DNA of 64,000 bases from Branchinecta lynchi (Eukaryota > Arthropoda > Branchiopoda > Anostraca > Branchinectidae), in the NCBI GenBank assembly GCA_023053575.1, contig JAKZAP010000091.1, forward strand, positions 62,001 to 126,000, read 5' to 3'. Of this stretch, positions 38,700-48,591 are shown in pieces. The notes under the pieces were generated by a model. It saw only the letters and a program-made list of their open reading frames with translations. It ran no database searches and had not been told where the DNA came from. The position numbers were made by a program, and so were the translations under genes. The number at the start of each line of letters is the position of its first letter. The first letter of the stretch is position 1.

Positions 38700-39105
38700 C
38701 GTAGACTATACGAGACATGTTCCCCGTCACAGTTTGCACATTTTGGTGGTAGCTGGCACGGCGAGTCCTTGGTGGACTCATGAGGCCCAGAACATCTTGC
38801 GCACTTATCGACAGGACTTTTGCACTGCGATTTCAAGTGATCTGGCGAGCGACACTTGTGACAGCAACGAGGGACTTTGAAGAACTCGGAAACACGAAAC
38901 AGCTCGTAACCGATTTTCATGCCATCTTTGAGAGCGGAGCGTAACGCAGTATTATTGAAAAAAGTCAACTTGACTGTTTGAGAAGTTCCGAGACGAGAGG
39001 CATCAACAACACCCGAACAAGTCTTAAAGGTCGAAAGTTCAAAATCGGAATCTATTCCTTTGACAAGTCCAACAAAATTGGTCTCCACTAGCTTCACTTC
39101 AGCAT
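38660..39105 (-). pseudogene. LINE ORF1, Gag-like zinc-knuckle protein, 5'-truncated
   Basis: This is the C-terminal part of an ORF1 protein, which in such elements binds the element RNA. Numbered from a GTG at 39,097, about 75 residues with an RRM-like or pre-knuckle pattern (VKLTF, YELFRVSEF) lead into three cysteine-histidine knuckles: C79-C82-H87-C92 (CX2CX4HX4C), C99-C102-H106-C114 (CX2CX3HX7C) and C120-C123-H127-C134 (CX2CX3HX6C). It ends in a basic KKARK tail and TGA at 38,660-38,662. The N-terminal half is missing: the frame runs from the satellite, where it is closed by a stop at 39,137-39,139, straight into the element. No genuine start codon remains. Knuckles with this spacing are typical of Jockey/I-like ORF1 proteins. 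Confidence 0.86.
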
Positions 39106-39109
39106 TGAG
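39106..39109. repeat. Candidate target-site duplication, right copy (TGAG)
   Basis: TGAG follows the truncated 5' end of the LINE (element bases AGCAT on the + strand) and opens the right satellite flank. It pairs with 35,907-35,910. Confidence 0.6.
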
Positions 39110-39963
39110 AAAACAAACCTTGTGGGAAAACCAACCTTATGGGAAAACAAACCTAGTGGGAAAACAAACCTTGTGCGGAAACAAACCTTTCGGGAAAACC
39201 AACCTTGTGGGAAAACAAACCTTGTGGTAAAACAAACCTTGTGGGAAAACAAACCTTGTGGGAAAACAAACCTTATGGGAAAACAAACCTTGTGGGAAAA
39301 CCAACCTTATGGGAAAACAAACCTAGTGGGAAAACAAACCTTGTGGGGAAACAAACCTTTCGGGAAAACCAACCTTGTGGGAAAACAAACCTTGTGGGAA
39401 AACAAACCTTGTGGGAAAACAAACCTTGTGGGAAAACAAACCTTATGGGAAAACAAACCTTGTGGGGAAACAAACCTTGTGGGAAAACCAACCTTGCGGG
39501 AAAACCAACCTTGGGGGAAAACAAAGCTTGTGGGAAAACAAACCTTGTGGGAAAACCAACCTAGTGGGAAAAACAACCTAGTGGGAAAACAAACCTTGTG
39601 AGAAAACAAACCTTGTGGGAAAACCAACCTTATGGGGTAAGCAACTGTGCGGGAAAACCAACCTTGTGGGAAAACCAACCTTGTGGGAAAGCGAACCTTT
39701 TCGGAAAACCAACACAGTGGGAAAACAAACCTTGTGGGAAAAACAACCTTGCGGGAAAACAAACCTTGGGGGAAAACAAACCTTGTGGGAAAACAAACCT
39801 TGTGGGGAAACAAACCTAGTAGGAAAACAAACCTTGTGAGAAAACAATCCTTGTGGGAAAACAAACCCTGCGGGAAAACCAACCTTGTGGGGAAACAAAC
39901 CTTGTGGGAAAACAAACCTTGTGGGAAAACAAACCTTGTGAGAAAACAAACCTTGTGGGAAAA

Positions 39964-40850
39964 CTAACCTTGTGGGAAAACAAACCTTGTGGGGAAACAA
40001 ACCTTGTGGGGAAAAAAACCTTGTGGGAAAACTAACCTTGTGGGAAAACAAACCTTGTGGGAAAACGAACCTTTTGGGAAAACCAACACAGTGGGAAAAC
40101 AAACCTTGTGAGAAAACAATCCTTGTGGGAAAACAAACCTTGTGGGAAAACAAACCTTGTGGGGAAACAAACCTTGTGGGAAAACAAACCTTGTGGGAAA
40201 ACCCACCTTGTGAGAAAACAAACCTTGTGGGAAAACTAACCTTGTGGGAAAACAAACCTTGTGGGGAAACAAACCTTGTGGGGAAAAAAACCTTGTGGGA
40301 AAACTAACCTTGTGGGAAAACAAACCTTGTGGGAAAACCCACCTTGTGGGGAAACAAACCTTTCGGGAAAACTAACCTTGTGCGAAAACAAACCCTGCGG
40401 GAAAACCAACCTTGTGGGGAAACAAACCTTGTGGGAAAACAAACCTTGTGGGAAAACAAACCTTGTGAGAAAACAAACCTTGTGGGAAAACTAACCTTGT
40501 GGGAAAACAAACCTTGTGGGGAAACAAACCTTGTGGGGAAAAAAACCTTGTGGGAAAACTAACCTTGTGGGAAAACAAACCTTGTGGGAAAACGAACCTT
40601 TTGGGAAAACCAACACAGTGGGAAAACAAACCTTGTGAGAAAACAATCCTTGTGGGAAAACAAACCTTGTGGGAAAACAAACCTTGTGGGGAAACAAACC
40701 TTGTGGGAAAACTAACCTTGTGGGAAAACAAACCTTGCGGGAAAGCGAACCTTTTGGGAAAACCAACACAGTGGGAAAACAAATCTTGTGAGAAAACAAT
40801 CCTTGTGGGAAAACAAACCTTGTGGGGAAACAAACCTTGTGGGGAAACAA
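39964..40850 (+). repeat. 527-bp local tandem duplication
   Basis: A run with the monomers GGGGAAAAAAACC, ACGAACCTTTTG and CACAGTG is repeated with a spacing of 527 bp (31 monomers; equivalent points 39,964 and 40,491, 40,236 and 40,763). It lies in the plain-monomer region right of the LINE. Confidence 0.75.
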
Positions 40851-41481
40851 ACCTTGTGGGAAAACTAACCTTGTGGGAAAACAAACCTTGTGGGAAAACC
40901 AACCTTATGGGGAAAGCATCCCTGCGGGAAAACCAACCTTGTGGGAAAACCAACCTTGTGGGAAAGCGAACCTTTTGGGAAAACCAACATAGTGGGAAAA
41001 AAACCTTGTGGGAAAACCAACCTTGCGGGAAAACCAACCTTGGGGGAAAACAAACCTTGTGGGAAAACAAACCTTGTGGGGAAAAAAACCTAGTGGGAAA
41101 ACAAACCTTGTGAGAAAACAATCCTTGTGGGAAAACAAACCTTGGGGGGAAACAAACCTTGCGGGGAAACTAACCTTGTGGGAAAACAAACCCTGTGGGA
41201 AAACCAACCTTGTGGGTAAACCAACCTTGTGGGGAAACAAACCTTTCGGGAAAACTAACCTTGTGGGAAAACAAACCCTGCGGGAAAACTAAACTTGTGG
41301 GAAAACAAACCCTGCGGGAATACCAACCTTGTGGGAAAACCAACCTTGTGGGGAAACAAACCTTTCGGGAAAACAAACCTTGTGGGAAAACAAACCTTGT
41401 GGGAAAACAAACCTTGTGGGAAAACAAACCTTGTGGGAAAACAAACCTTGTGAGTAAAACAAACCTTGTGGGGAAACAAAC

Positions 41482-42130
41482 CTAGTGGGAAAACAAACCT
41501 TGTGAGAAAACAAACCTTGTGGGAAAACCAACCTTAAGGGAAAACAAACCTAGTGGGAAAACAAACCTTGTGGGGAAACAAACCTTATGAGAAAACAAAC
41601 CTTGTGGGGAAACAAACCTTGTGGGAAAACCAACCTTGCGGGAAAACGAACCTTTTGGGAAAACCAACACAGTGGGAAAACAAACCTTGTGTTAAAACCA
41701 ACCTTGCGGGAAAACCAACCTTGGGGGAAAACAAACCTTGTGGGAAAACAAACCTTGTGGGAAAACAAACCTTGTGGGAAAACAAACCTTGTGAGAAAAC
41801 AAACCTTGTGGGGAAACAAACCTAGTGGGAAAACAAACCTTGTGAGAAAACAAACCTTGTGGGAAAACCAACCTTATGGGAAAACAAACCTAGTGGGAAA
41901 ACAAACCTTGTGGGGAAACAAACCTTATGAGAAAACAAACCTTGTGGGGAAACAAACCTTGTGGGAAAACCAACCTTGCGGGAAAACGAACCTTTTGGGA
42001 AAACCAACACAGTGGGAAAACAAACCTTGTGTTAAAACCAACCTTGCGGGAAAACCAACCTTGGGGGAAAACAAAGCTTGTGGGAAAACAAACCTTGTGG
42101 GAAAACCAACCTAGTCGGAAAAACAACCTA
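41482..42130 (+). repeat. 340-bp local tandem duplication
   Basis: Two copies are spaced exactly 340 bp (20 monomers) apart: equivalent points are 41,482 and 41,822, and 41,587 and 41,927. Shared private variants are CTTATGAGAAAAC and GTGTTAAAACC. Confidence 0.82.
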
Positions 42131-42756
42131 GTGGGAAAACAAACCTTGTGAGAAAACAAACCTTGTGGGAAAACCAACCTTATGGGTAAACCAACCTTGG
42201 GGGAAAACAAACCTTGTGGGAAAACAAACCTTGTGGGAAAACAAACCTTGTGGGGAAGCAAACCTTGTGGGGAAACAAACCTTGTGGGAAAACTAACCTT
42301 GTGGGAAAACAAACCTTGCGGGAAAACTAACCTTGTGGGAAAACAAACCCTGCGGGAAAACCAACCTTGTGGGAAAACCAACCTTGTGGGGAAACAAACC
42401 TTTCGGGAAAACCAACCTTGTGGGAAAACCAACCTTGTGGGAAAGCGAACCTTTTGGGAAAACCAACATAGTGGGAAAACAAACCTTGCGGGAAAACCAA
42501 CCTTGCGGGAAAACCAACCTTGTGGGAAAACAAACCTTGTGGGAAAACAAACCTTGTGGGAAAACAAACCTTGTGGGAAAACAAACCTTATGGGAAAACA
42601 AACCTTGTGGGGAAACAAACCTTGTGGGAAAACCAACCTTGCGGGAAAGCGAACCTTTTGGGAAAACCAACATAGTGGGAAAACAAACCTTGTGGGAAAA
42701 CCAACCTTGCGGGAAAACCAACCTTGGGGGAAAACAAAGCTTGTGGGAAAACAAAC

Positions 42757-45400
42757 CTTGTGGGAAAACCAACCTAGTGGGAAAAACAACCTAGTGGGAA
42801 AACAAACCTTGTGAGAAAACAAACCTTGTGGGAAAACCAACCTTATGAGGAAAGCAGCCCTGCGGGAAAACCAACCTTGTGGTTGGTTTTCAAAACAAAC
42901 CCCACAAGGTTTGTTTTCCCACAAGGATTGTTTTCTCACAAGGTTTGTTTTCCCACTGTGTTGGTTTTCCCAAAAGGTTCGCTTTCCCGCAAGGTTGGTT
43001 TTCCCCCAAGGTTGGTTTTCCCGCAGGGTTTGTTTTCCCACAAGGTTAGTTTTCCCGCAAGGTTTGTTTCCCCACAAGGTTTGTTTTCCCACAAGGTTTG
43101 TTTTCCCACTGTGTTGGTTTTCCCAAAAGGTTCGCTTTCCCACAAGATTGGTTTTCCCACAAGGTTGGTTTTCCCACAAGGTTGGTTTTCCCGCAGGGTT
43201 GCTTTCCCCATAAGGTTGGTTTTCCCACAAGGTTTGTTTTCTCACAAGGTTTGTTTTCCCACTAGGTTGTTTGTCCCGCAGGGTTGCTTTCCCCATAAGG
43301 TTGGTTTTCCCACAAGGTTTGTTTTCCCACTGTGTTGGTTTTCCCAAAAGGTTCGCTTTCCCGCAAGGTTGGTTTTCCCACAAGGTTTGTTTCCCCACAA
43401 GGTTTGTTTTCCCACAAGGTTTGTTTTCCCACAAGGTTGGTTTTCCCGAAAGGTTTGTTTCCCCACAAGGTTGGTTTTCCCACAAGGTTGGTTTTCCCGC
43501 AGGGTTTGTTTTCCCACAAGGTTATTTTTCCCGCAAGGTTTGTTTCCCCACAAGGTTTGTTTTCCCACAAGGTTTGTTTTCCCACTGTGTTGGTTTTCCC
43601 AAAAGGTTCGCTTTCCCAAAAGGTTGGTTTTCCCACAAGGTTGGTTTTCCCACAAGGTTGGTTTTCCCGCAGGGTTGCTTTCCCCATAAGGTTGGTTTTC
43701 CCAAAAGGTTCGCTTTCCCGCAAGGCTGGTTTTCCCACAAGGTTTGTTTCCCCACAATGTTTGTTTTCTCACAAGGTTTGTTTTCCCACAAGGTTGGTTT
43801 TCCCGAAAGGTTTGTTTCCCCACAAGGTTGGTTTTCCCACAAGGCTGGTTTTCCCGCAGGGTTTGTTTTCCCACAAGGTTAGTTTTCCCGCAAGGTTTGT
43901 TTTCCCACAAGGTTAGTTTTTCCACAAGGTTTGTTTCCCCACAAGGTTTGTTTCCCCACAAGGTTTGTTTTCCCACAAGGATTGTTTTCTCACAAGGTTT
44001 GTTTTCCCACTGTGTTGGTTTTCCCAAGAGGTTCGCTTTCCCGCAAGGTTCGCTTTCCCGCAAGGTTGGTTTTCCCACAAGGTTCGTTTTCTCACAAGGT
44101 TTGTGTTCCCACTAGGTTTGTTTCCCCACAAGGTTGGTTTCCTCACAAGGTTTGTTTTCCCACTAGGTTGTTTTTCCCACTAGGTTGGTTTTCCTACAAG
44201 GTTTGTTTTCCCACAAGCTTTTTTTTCACCCAAGGTTGGTTTTCCCGCAAGGTTGGTTTTCCCACAAGGTTTGTTTTCCCACTGTTTTGGTTTTCCCAAA
44301 AGGTTCGATTTCCCTCAAGGTTGGTTTTCCCACAAGGTTTGTTTTCCCACAAGGTTGGTTTTCCCGAAAGGTTTGTTTCCCCACAAGGTTGGTTTTCCCA
44401 CAAGGTTGGTTTTCCCGCAGGGTTTGTTTTCCCACAAGGTTAGTTTTCCCGCAAGGTTTGTTTTCCCACAAGGTTAGTTTTCCCACAAGGTTTGTTTCCA
44501 CAAGGTTGGTTTTCCCACAAGGTTGGTTTTCCCGCAGGGTTTGTTTTCCCACAAGGTTAGTTTTCCCACAAGGTTGGTTTTCCCACAAGGTTGGTTTTCC
44601 CGCAGGGTTGCTTTCCCCATAAGGTTGGTTTTCCCACAAGGTTTGTTTTCTCACAAGGTTTGTTTTCCCACTAGGTTATTTTTCCCACTAGGTTGGTTTT
44701 CCGAAAAGGTTTGTTTTCCCACAAGCTTTGTTTTCCCCCAAGGTTGGTTTTCCCGCAAGGTTGGTTTACCCAAAAGGTTTGTTTTCCCACTGTGTTGGTT
44801 TTCCCAAAAGGTTCTCTTTCCCAAAAGGTTCGCTTTCCCGCAAGGTTGGTTTTCCCACAAGGTTTGTTTCCCCACAAGGTTTGTTTTCCCACAAGGTTTG
44901 TTTTTCCACAAGGTTGGTTTTTCCGAAAGGTTTGTTTCCCAACAAGGTTGGTTTTCCCACAAGGTTGGTTTTCCCGCAGGGTTTGTTTTCCCACAAGGTT
45001 AGTTTTCCCTTAAGGTTTGTTTCCCCACAAGGTTTGTTTTCCCACAAGGTTTGTTTTCCCACAAGGTTGGTTTTCCCGAAAGGTTTGTTTCCCCACAAGG
45101 TTGGTTTTCCCACAAGGTTGGTTTTCCCGCAGGGTTTGTTTTCCCACAAGGTTAGTTTTCCCGCAAGGTTTGTTTCCCCACAAGGTTTGTTTTCCCACAA
45201 GGTTTGTTTTCCCACTGTGTTGGTTTTCCCAAAAGGTTCGCTTTCCCACAAGGTTGGTTTTCCCACAAGGTTTGTTTTCCCACAAGGTTAGTTTTCCCAC
45301 AAGGTTTGTTTCCCCACAAGGTTTGTTTCCCCACAAGGTTGGTTTTCCCACAAGGTTGGTTTTCCCGCAGGGTTTGTTTTCCCACAAGGTTAGTTTTCCC
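42757..45400. repeat. Block G, copy 1 (contains orientation switch 1)
   Basis: This block recurs at about 48,468-51,260. The offset is 5,711 bp across the switch, then 5,694 bp (one monomer fewer) and 5,864 bp (ten monomers more). Boundaries are approximate. Confidence 0.8.
42866..42917. repeat. Orientation switch 1: two nested fold-back junctions
   Basis: The forward array ends in an 11-bp perfect hairpin: GAAAACCAACC (42,866-42,876), loop TTGT (42,877-42,880), GGTTGGTTTTC (42,881-42,891). The next bases flip back to forward for one part-monomer, AAAACAAACC (42,892-42,901), then after CCACAA flip again to GGTTTGTTTT (42,908-42,917), a second 10-bp stem. From there the array is reverse. Such double switching between complementary stretches is typical of template switching during replication repair; that origin is inferred. 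Confidence 0.9.
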
Positions 45401-48400
45401 GCAAGGTTTGTTTCCCCACAAGGTTTGTTTTCCCACAAGGTTTGTTTTCCCACTGTGTTGGTTTTCCCAAAAGGTTCGCTTTCCCACAAGGTTGGTTTTC
45501 CCACAAGGTTGGTTTTTCCACAAGGTTGATTTTCCCGCAGGGTTGCTTTCCCCATGAGGTTGGTTTTCCCACAAGGTTTGTTTTCTCACAAGGTTTGTTT
45601 TCCCACTAGGTTGTTTTTCCCACTAGGTAGGTTTTCCCACAAGGTTTGTTTTCCCACAAGCTTTGTTTTCCCCCAAGGTTGGTTTTCCCGCAGGGTTTGT
45701 TTTCCCACAAGGTTAGTTTTCCCACAAGGTTTGTTTCCCCACAAGGTTTGTTTTCTCACAAGGATTGTTTTCTCACAAGGTTTGTTTTCCCACTGTGTTG
45801 GTTTTCCCAAAAGGTTCGCTTTCCCAAAAGGTTGGTTTTTTCACAAGGTTGGTTTTCCCACAAGGTTGGTTTTCCCGCAGGGTTGCTTTCCCCATAAGGT
45901 TGGTTTTCCCAAAAGGTTCGCTTTCCCGCAAGGCTGGTTTTCCCACAAGGTTTGTTTCCCCACAATGTTTGTTTTCTCACAAGGTTTGTTTTCCCACAAG
46001 GTTGGTTTTCCCGAAAGGTTTGTTTCCCCACAAGGTTGGTTTTCCCACAAGGCTGGTTTTCCCGCAGGGTTTGTTTTCCCACAAGGTTAGTTTTCCCGCA
46101 AGGTTTGTTTTCCCACAAGGTTAGTTTTTCCACAAGGTTTGTTTCCCCACAAGGTTTGTTTCCCCACAAGGTTTGTTTTCCCACAAGGATTGTTTTCTCA
46201 CAAGGTTTGTTTTCCCACTGTGTTGGTTTTCCCAAGAGGTTCGCTTTCCCGCAAGGTTCGCTTTCCCGCAAGGTTGGTTTTCCCACAAGGTTCGTTTTCT
46301 CACAAGGTTTGTGTTCCCACTAGGTTTGTTTCCCCACAAGGTTGGTTTCCTCACAAGGTTTGTTTTCCCACTAGGTTGTTTTTCCCACTAGGTTGGTTTT
46401 CCTACAAGGTTTGTTTTCCCACAAGCTTTTTTTTCACCCAAGGTTGGTTTTCCCGCAAGGTTGGTTTTCCCACAAGGTTTGTTTTCCCACTGTTTTGGTT
46501 TTCCCAAAAGGTTCGATTTCCCTAAAGGTTGGTTTTCCCACAAGGTTTGTTTTCCCACAAGGTTGGTTTTCCCGAAAGGTTTGTTTCCCCACAAGGTTGG
46601 TTTTCCCACAAGGTTGGTTTTCCCGCAGGGTTTGTTTTCCCACAAGGTTAGTTTTCCCGCAAGGTTTGTTTTCCCACAAGGTTAGTTTTCCCACAAGGTT
46701 TGTTTCCACAAGGTTGGTTTTCCCACAAGGTTCGTTTTCCCGCAGGGTTTGTTTTCCCACAAGGTTAGTTTTCCCACAAGGTTGGTTTTCCCACAAGGTT
46801 GGTTTTCCCGCAGGGTTGCTTTCCCCATAAGGTTGGTTTTCCCACAAGGTTTGTTTTCTCACAAGGTTTGTTTTCCCACTAGGTTGTTTTTCCCACTAGG
46901 TTGGTTTTCCGAAAAGGTTTGTTTTCCCACAAGCTTTGTTTTCCCCCAAGGTTGGTTTTCCCGCAAGGTTGGTTTACCCAAAAGGTTTGTTTTCCCACTG
47001 TGTTGGTTTTCCCAAAAGGTTCTCTTTCCCAAAAGGTTCGCTTTCCCGCAAGGTTGGTTTTCCCACAAGGTTTGTTTCCCCACAAGGTTTGTTTTCCCAC
47101 AAGGTTTGTTTTTCCACAAGGTTGGTTTTTCCGAAAGGTTTGTTTCCCAACAAGGTTGGTTTTCCCACAAGGTTGGTTTTCCCGCAGGGTTTGTTTTCCC
47201 ACAAGGTTAGTTTTCCCTTAAGGTTTGTTTCCCCACAAGGTTTGTTTTCCCACAAGGTTTGTTTTCCCACAAGGTTGGTTTTCCCGAAAGGTTTGTTTCC
47301 CCACAAGGTTGGTTTTCCCACAAGGTTGGTTTTCCCGCAGGGTTTGTTTTCCCACAAGGTTAGTTTTCCCGCAAGGTTTGTTTCCCCACAAGGTTTGTTT
47401 TCCCACAAGGTTTGTTTTCCCACTGTGTTGGTTTTCCCAAAAGGTTCGCTTTCCCACAAGGTTGGTTTTCCCACAAGGTTTGTTTTCCCACAAGGTTAGT
47501 TTTCCCACAAGGTTTGTTTCCCCACAAGGTTTGTTTCCCCACAAGGTTGGTTTTCCCACAAGGTTGGTTTTCCCGCAGGGTTTGTTTTCCCACAAGGTTA
47601 GTTTTCCCGCAAGGTTTGTTTCCCCACAAGGTTTGTTTTCCCACAAGGTTTGTTTTCCCACTGTGTTGGTTTTCCCAAAAGGTTCGCTTTCCCACAAGGT
47701 TGGTTTTCCCACAAGGTTGGTTTTTCCACAAGGTTGATTTTCCCGCAGGGTTGCTTTCCCCATGAGGTTGGTTTTCCCACAAGGTTTGTTTTCTCACAAG
47801 GTTTGTTTTCCCACTAGGTTGTTTTTCCCACTAGGTAGGTTTTCCCACAAGGTTTGTTTTCCCACAAGCTTTGTTTTCCCCCAAGGTTGGTTTTCCCGCA
47901 GGGTTTGTTTTCCCACAAGGTTAGTTTTCCCACAAGGTTTGTTTCCCCACAAGGTTTGTTTTCTCACAAGGATTGTTTTCTCACAAGGTTTGTTTTCCCA
48001 CTGTGTTGGTTTTCCCAAGATGTTCGCTTTCCCGCAAGGTTCGCTTTCCCGCAAGGTTGGTTTTCCCACAAGGTTTGTTTTCTCACAAGGTTTGTGTTCC
48101 CACTAGGTTTGTTTCCCCACAAGGTTGGTTTCCTCACAAGGTTTGTTTTCCCACTAGGTTTGTTTTCCCACAAGGATTGTTTTCCCACAAGGATTGTTTT
48201 CTCACAAGGTTTGTTTTCCCTGTGTTGGTTTTCCCAAGAGGTTCGCTTTCCCGCAAGGTTTGTTTTCCCACAAGGTTTGTTTTCCCCCAAGGTTGGTTTT
48301 CCCGCAAGGTTGGTTTTCCCACAAGGTTTTTTTTCCCACTGTGTTGGTTTTCCCGCAAGGTTTGTTTCCCCACAAGGTTGGTTTTCCCACAAGGTTGGTT

Positions 48401-48455
48401 TTCCCGCAGGGTTTGTTTTCCCACAAGGTTAGTTTTCCCGCAAGGTTTGTTTCCC
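42881..48455 (-). repeat. 17-bp satellite array, reversed arm (first part)
   Basis: From the hairpin at 42,866-42,891 the monomer reads as its reverse complement on the + strand (ACAAGGTTTGTTTTCCC). Apart from one flipped monomer beside the switch, the orientation then holds. The variants and their order match those of the forward arm, only inverted, so the two arms are one satellite family. About 328 monomers are present, including a near-perfect 2,208-bp tandem duplication. No gene is seen. Confidence 0.96.
43570..48000 (-). repeat. Tandem duplication of a 2,208-bp unit (block F)
   Basis: About 43,570-45,780 is repeated at about 45,780-48,000, offset 2,208 bp (130 monomers minus two bases). 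The copies share private changes such as TTTTTTTTCACCC (about 44,218 and 46,426), a shortened GTTTCCACAAGG monomer (about 44,493 and 46,701) and GTTCCCACTAGG. They differ at only scattered single bases. Confidence 0.86.
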
Positions 48456-48465
48456 TTGTGGGAAA
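48450..48465. repeat. Orientation switch 2: reverse to forward
   Basis: The reverse array turns forward through TTTCCC (48,450-48,455), TTGT (48,456-48,459) and GGGAAA (48,460-48,465), a 6-bp stem with the same loop as switch 1 but otherwise different sequence. The first forward monomer is shortened by four bases. It is a separate event from switches 1 and 3. Confidence 0.88.
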
Positions 48466-48591
48466 ACCTTGTGGGAAAACCAACCTAGTGGGAAAAACAA
48501 CCTAGTGGGAAAACAAACCTTGTGAGAAAACAAACCTTGTGGGAAAACCAACCTTATGAGGAAAGCAGCCCTGCGGGAAAACCAACCTTGT
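48456..48591 (+). repeat. 136-bp forward-orientation island of the satellite
   Basis: Between two orientation switches the satellite runs forward for 136 bp, exactly eight times 17. The first monomer is shortened (GGAAAACC joined directly to TTGTGGG). From about 48,468 the island matches the end of the forward arm before the first switch (42,757-42,880), including the rare GAGGAAAGCAGCCC variant. It is therefore the leading edge of a copied block rather than an independent inversion. Confidence 0.93.

Larger units (their letters stand above)
35911..39105 (-). mobile_element. 5'-truncated, degenerate non-LTR retrotransposon (LINE)
   Basis: This is the only non-satellite DNA in the window: 3,195 bp read on the minus strand. 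In element order it holds the end of ORF1 (Gag-like, three zinc knuckles), then ORF2 with an APE-type endonuclease, a linker, a reverse transcriptase with YADD and a C-terminal segment, then a 105-bp T-rich 3' UTR and a (TTAC)n tail. This order is that of APE-encoding LINEs of the broad Jockey/I/CR1 group; I cannot assign the clade. There are no long terminal repeats or integrase. The 5' end is cut inside ORF1, as is usual for target-primed reverse transcription. ORF2 carries a frameshift and two in-frame stops, so this copy is not autonomous. It lies inside one satellite monomer, flanked by TGAG. Confidence 0.93.
39106..42880 (+). repeat. 17-bp satellite array, forward arm (right of the LINE)
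   Basis: The same 17-bp satellite resumes in the same orientation directly after the LINE. The first monomers continue the variant order that the left flank breaks off. The part up to about 42,000 is richer in the plain CAAACCTTGTG monomer than most of the window and has simpler local duplications of 527 bp (31 monomers) and 340 bp (20 monomers). It ends at the first orientation switch. It contains no gene. Confidence 0.96.

Noticed and set aside
37591..38880. Plus-strand ORFs of 143, 63 and 126 codons within the LINE
   Set aside because: They are antisense shadows of the endonuclease and linker region, with no recognisable domain.
39095..39097. GTG at 39,097 as the true start of ORF1
   Set aside because: It is an internal valine codon. 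The frame is open further upstream into the satellite and the N-terminal half of the protein is missing.
41444..41462. GTGAGTAA in CCTTGTGAGTAAAAC as a second LINE tail remnant
   Set aside because: It differs from the common GTGAGAAAAC monomer by a single inserted T, and no further TAAG repeat or element sequence is present.
41890..43485. A 531-codon open frame on the minus strand, the longest in the window
   Set aside because: It is only satellite read through orientation switch 1: the translation changes from the reverse-arm 17-residue period to the forward-arm one at the switch. It is not a gene.
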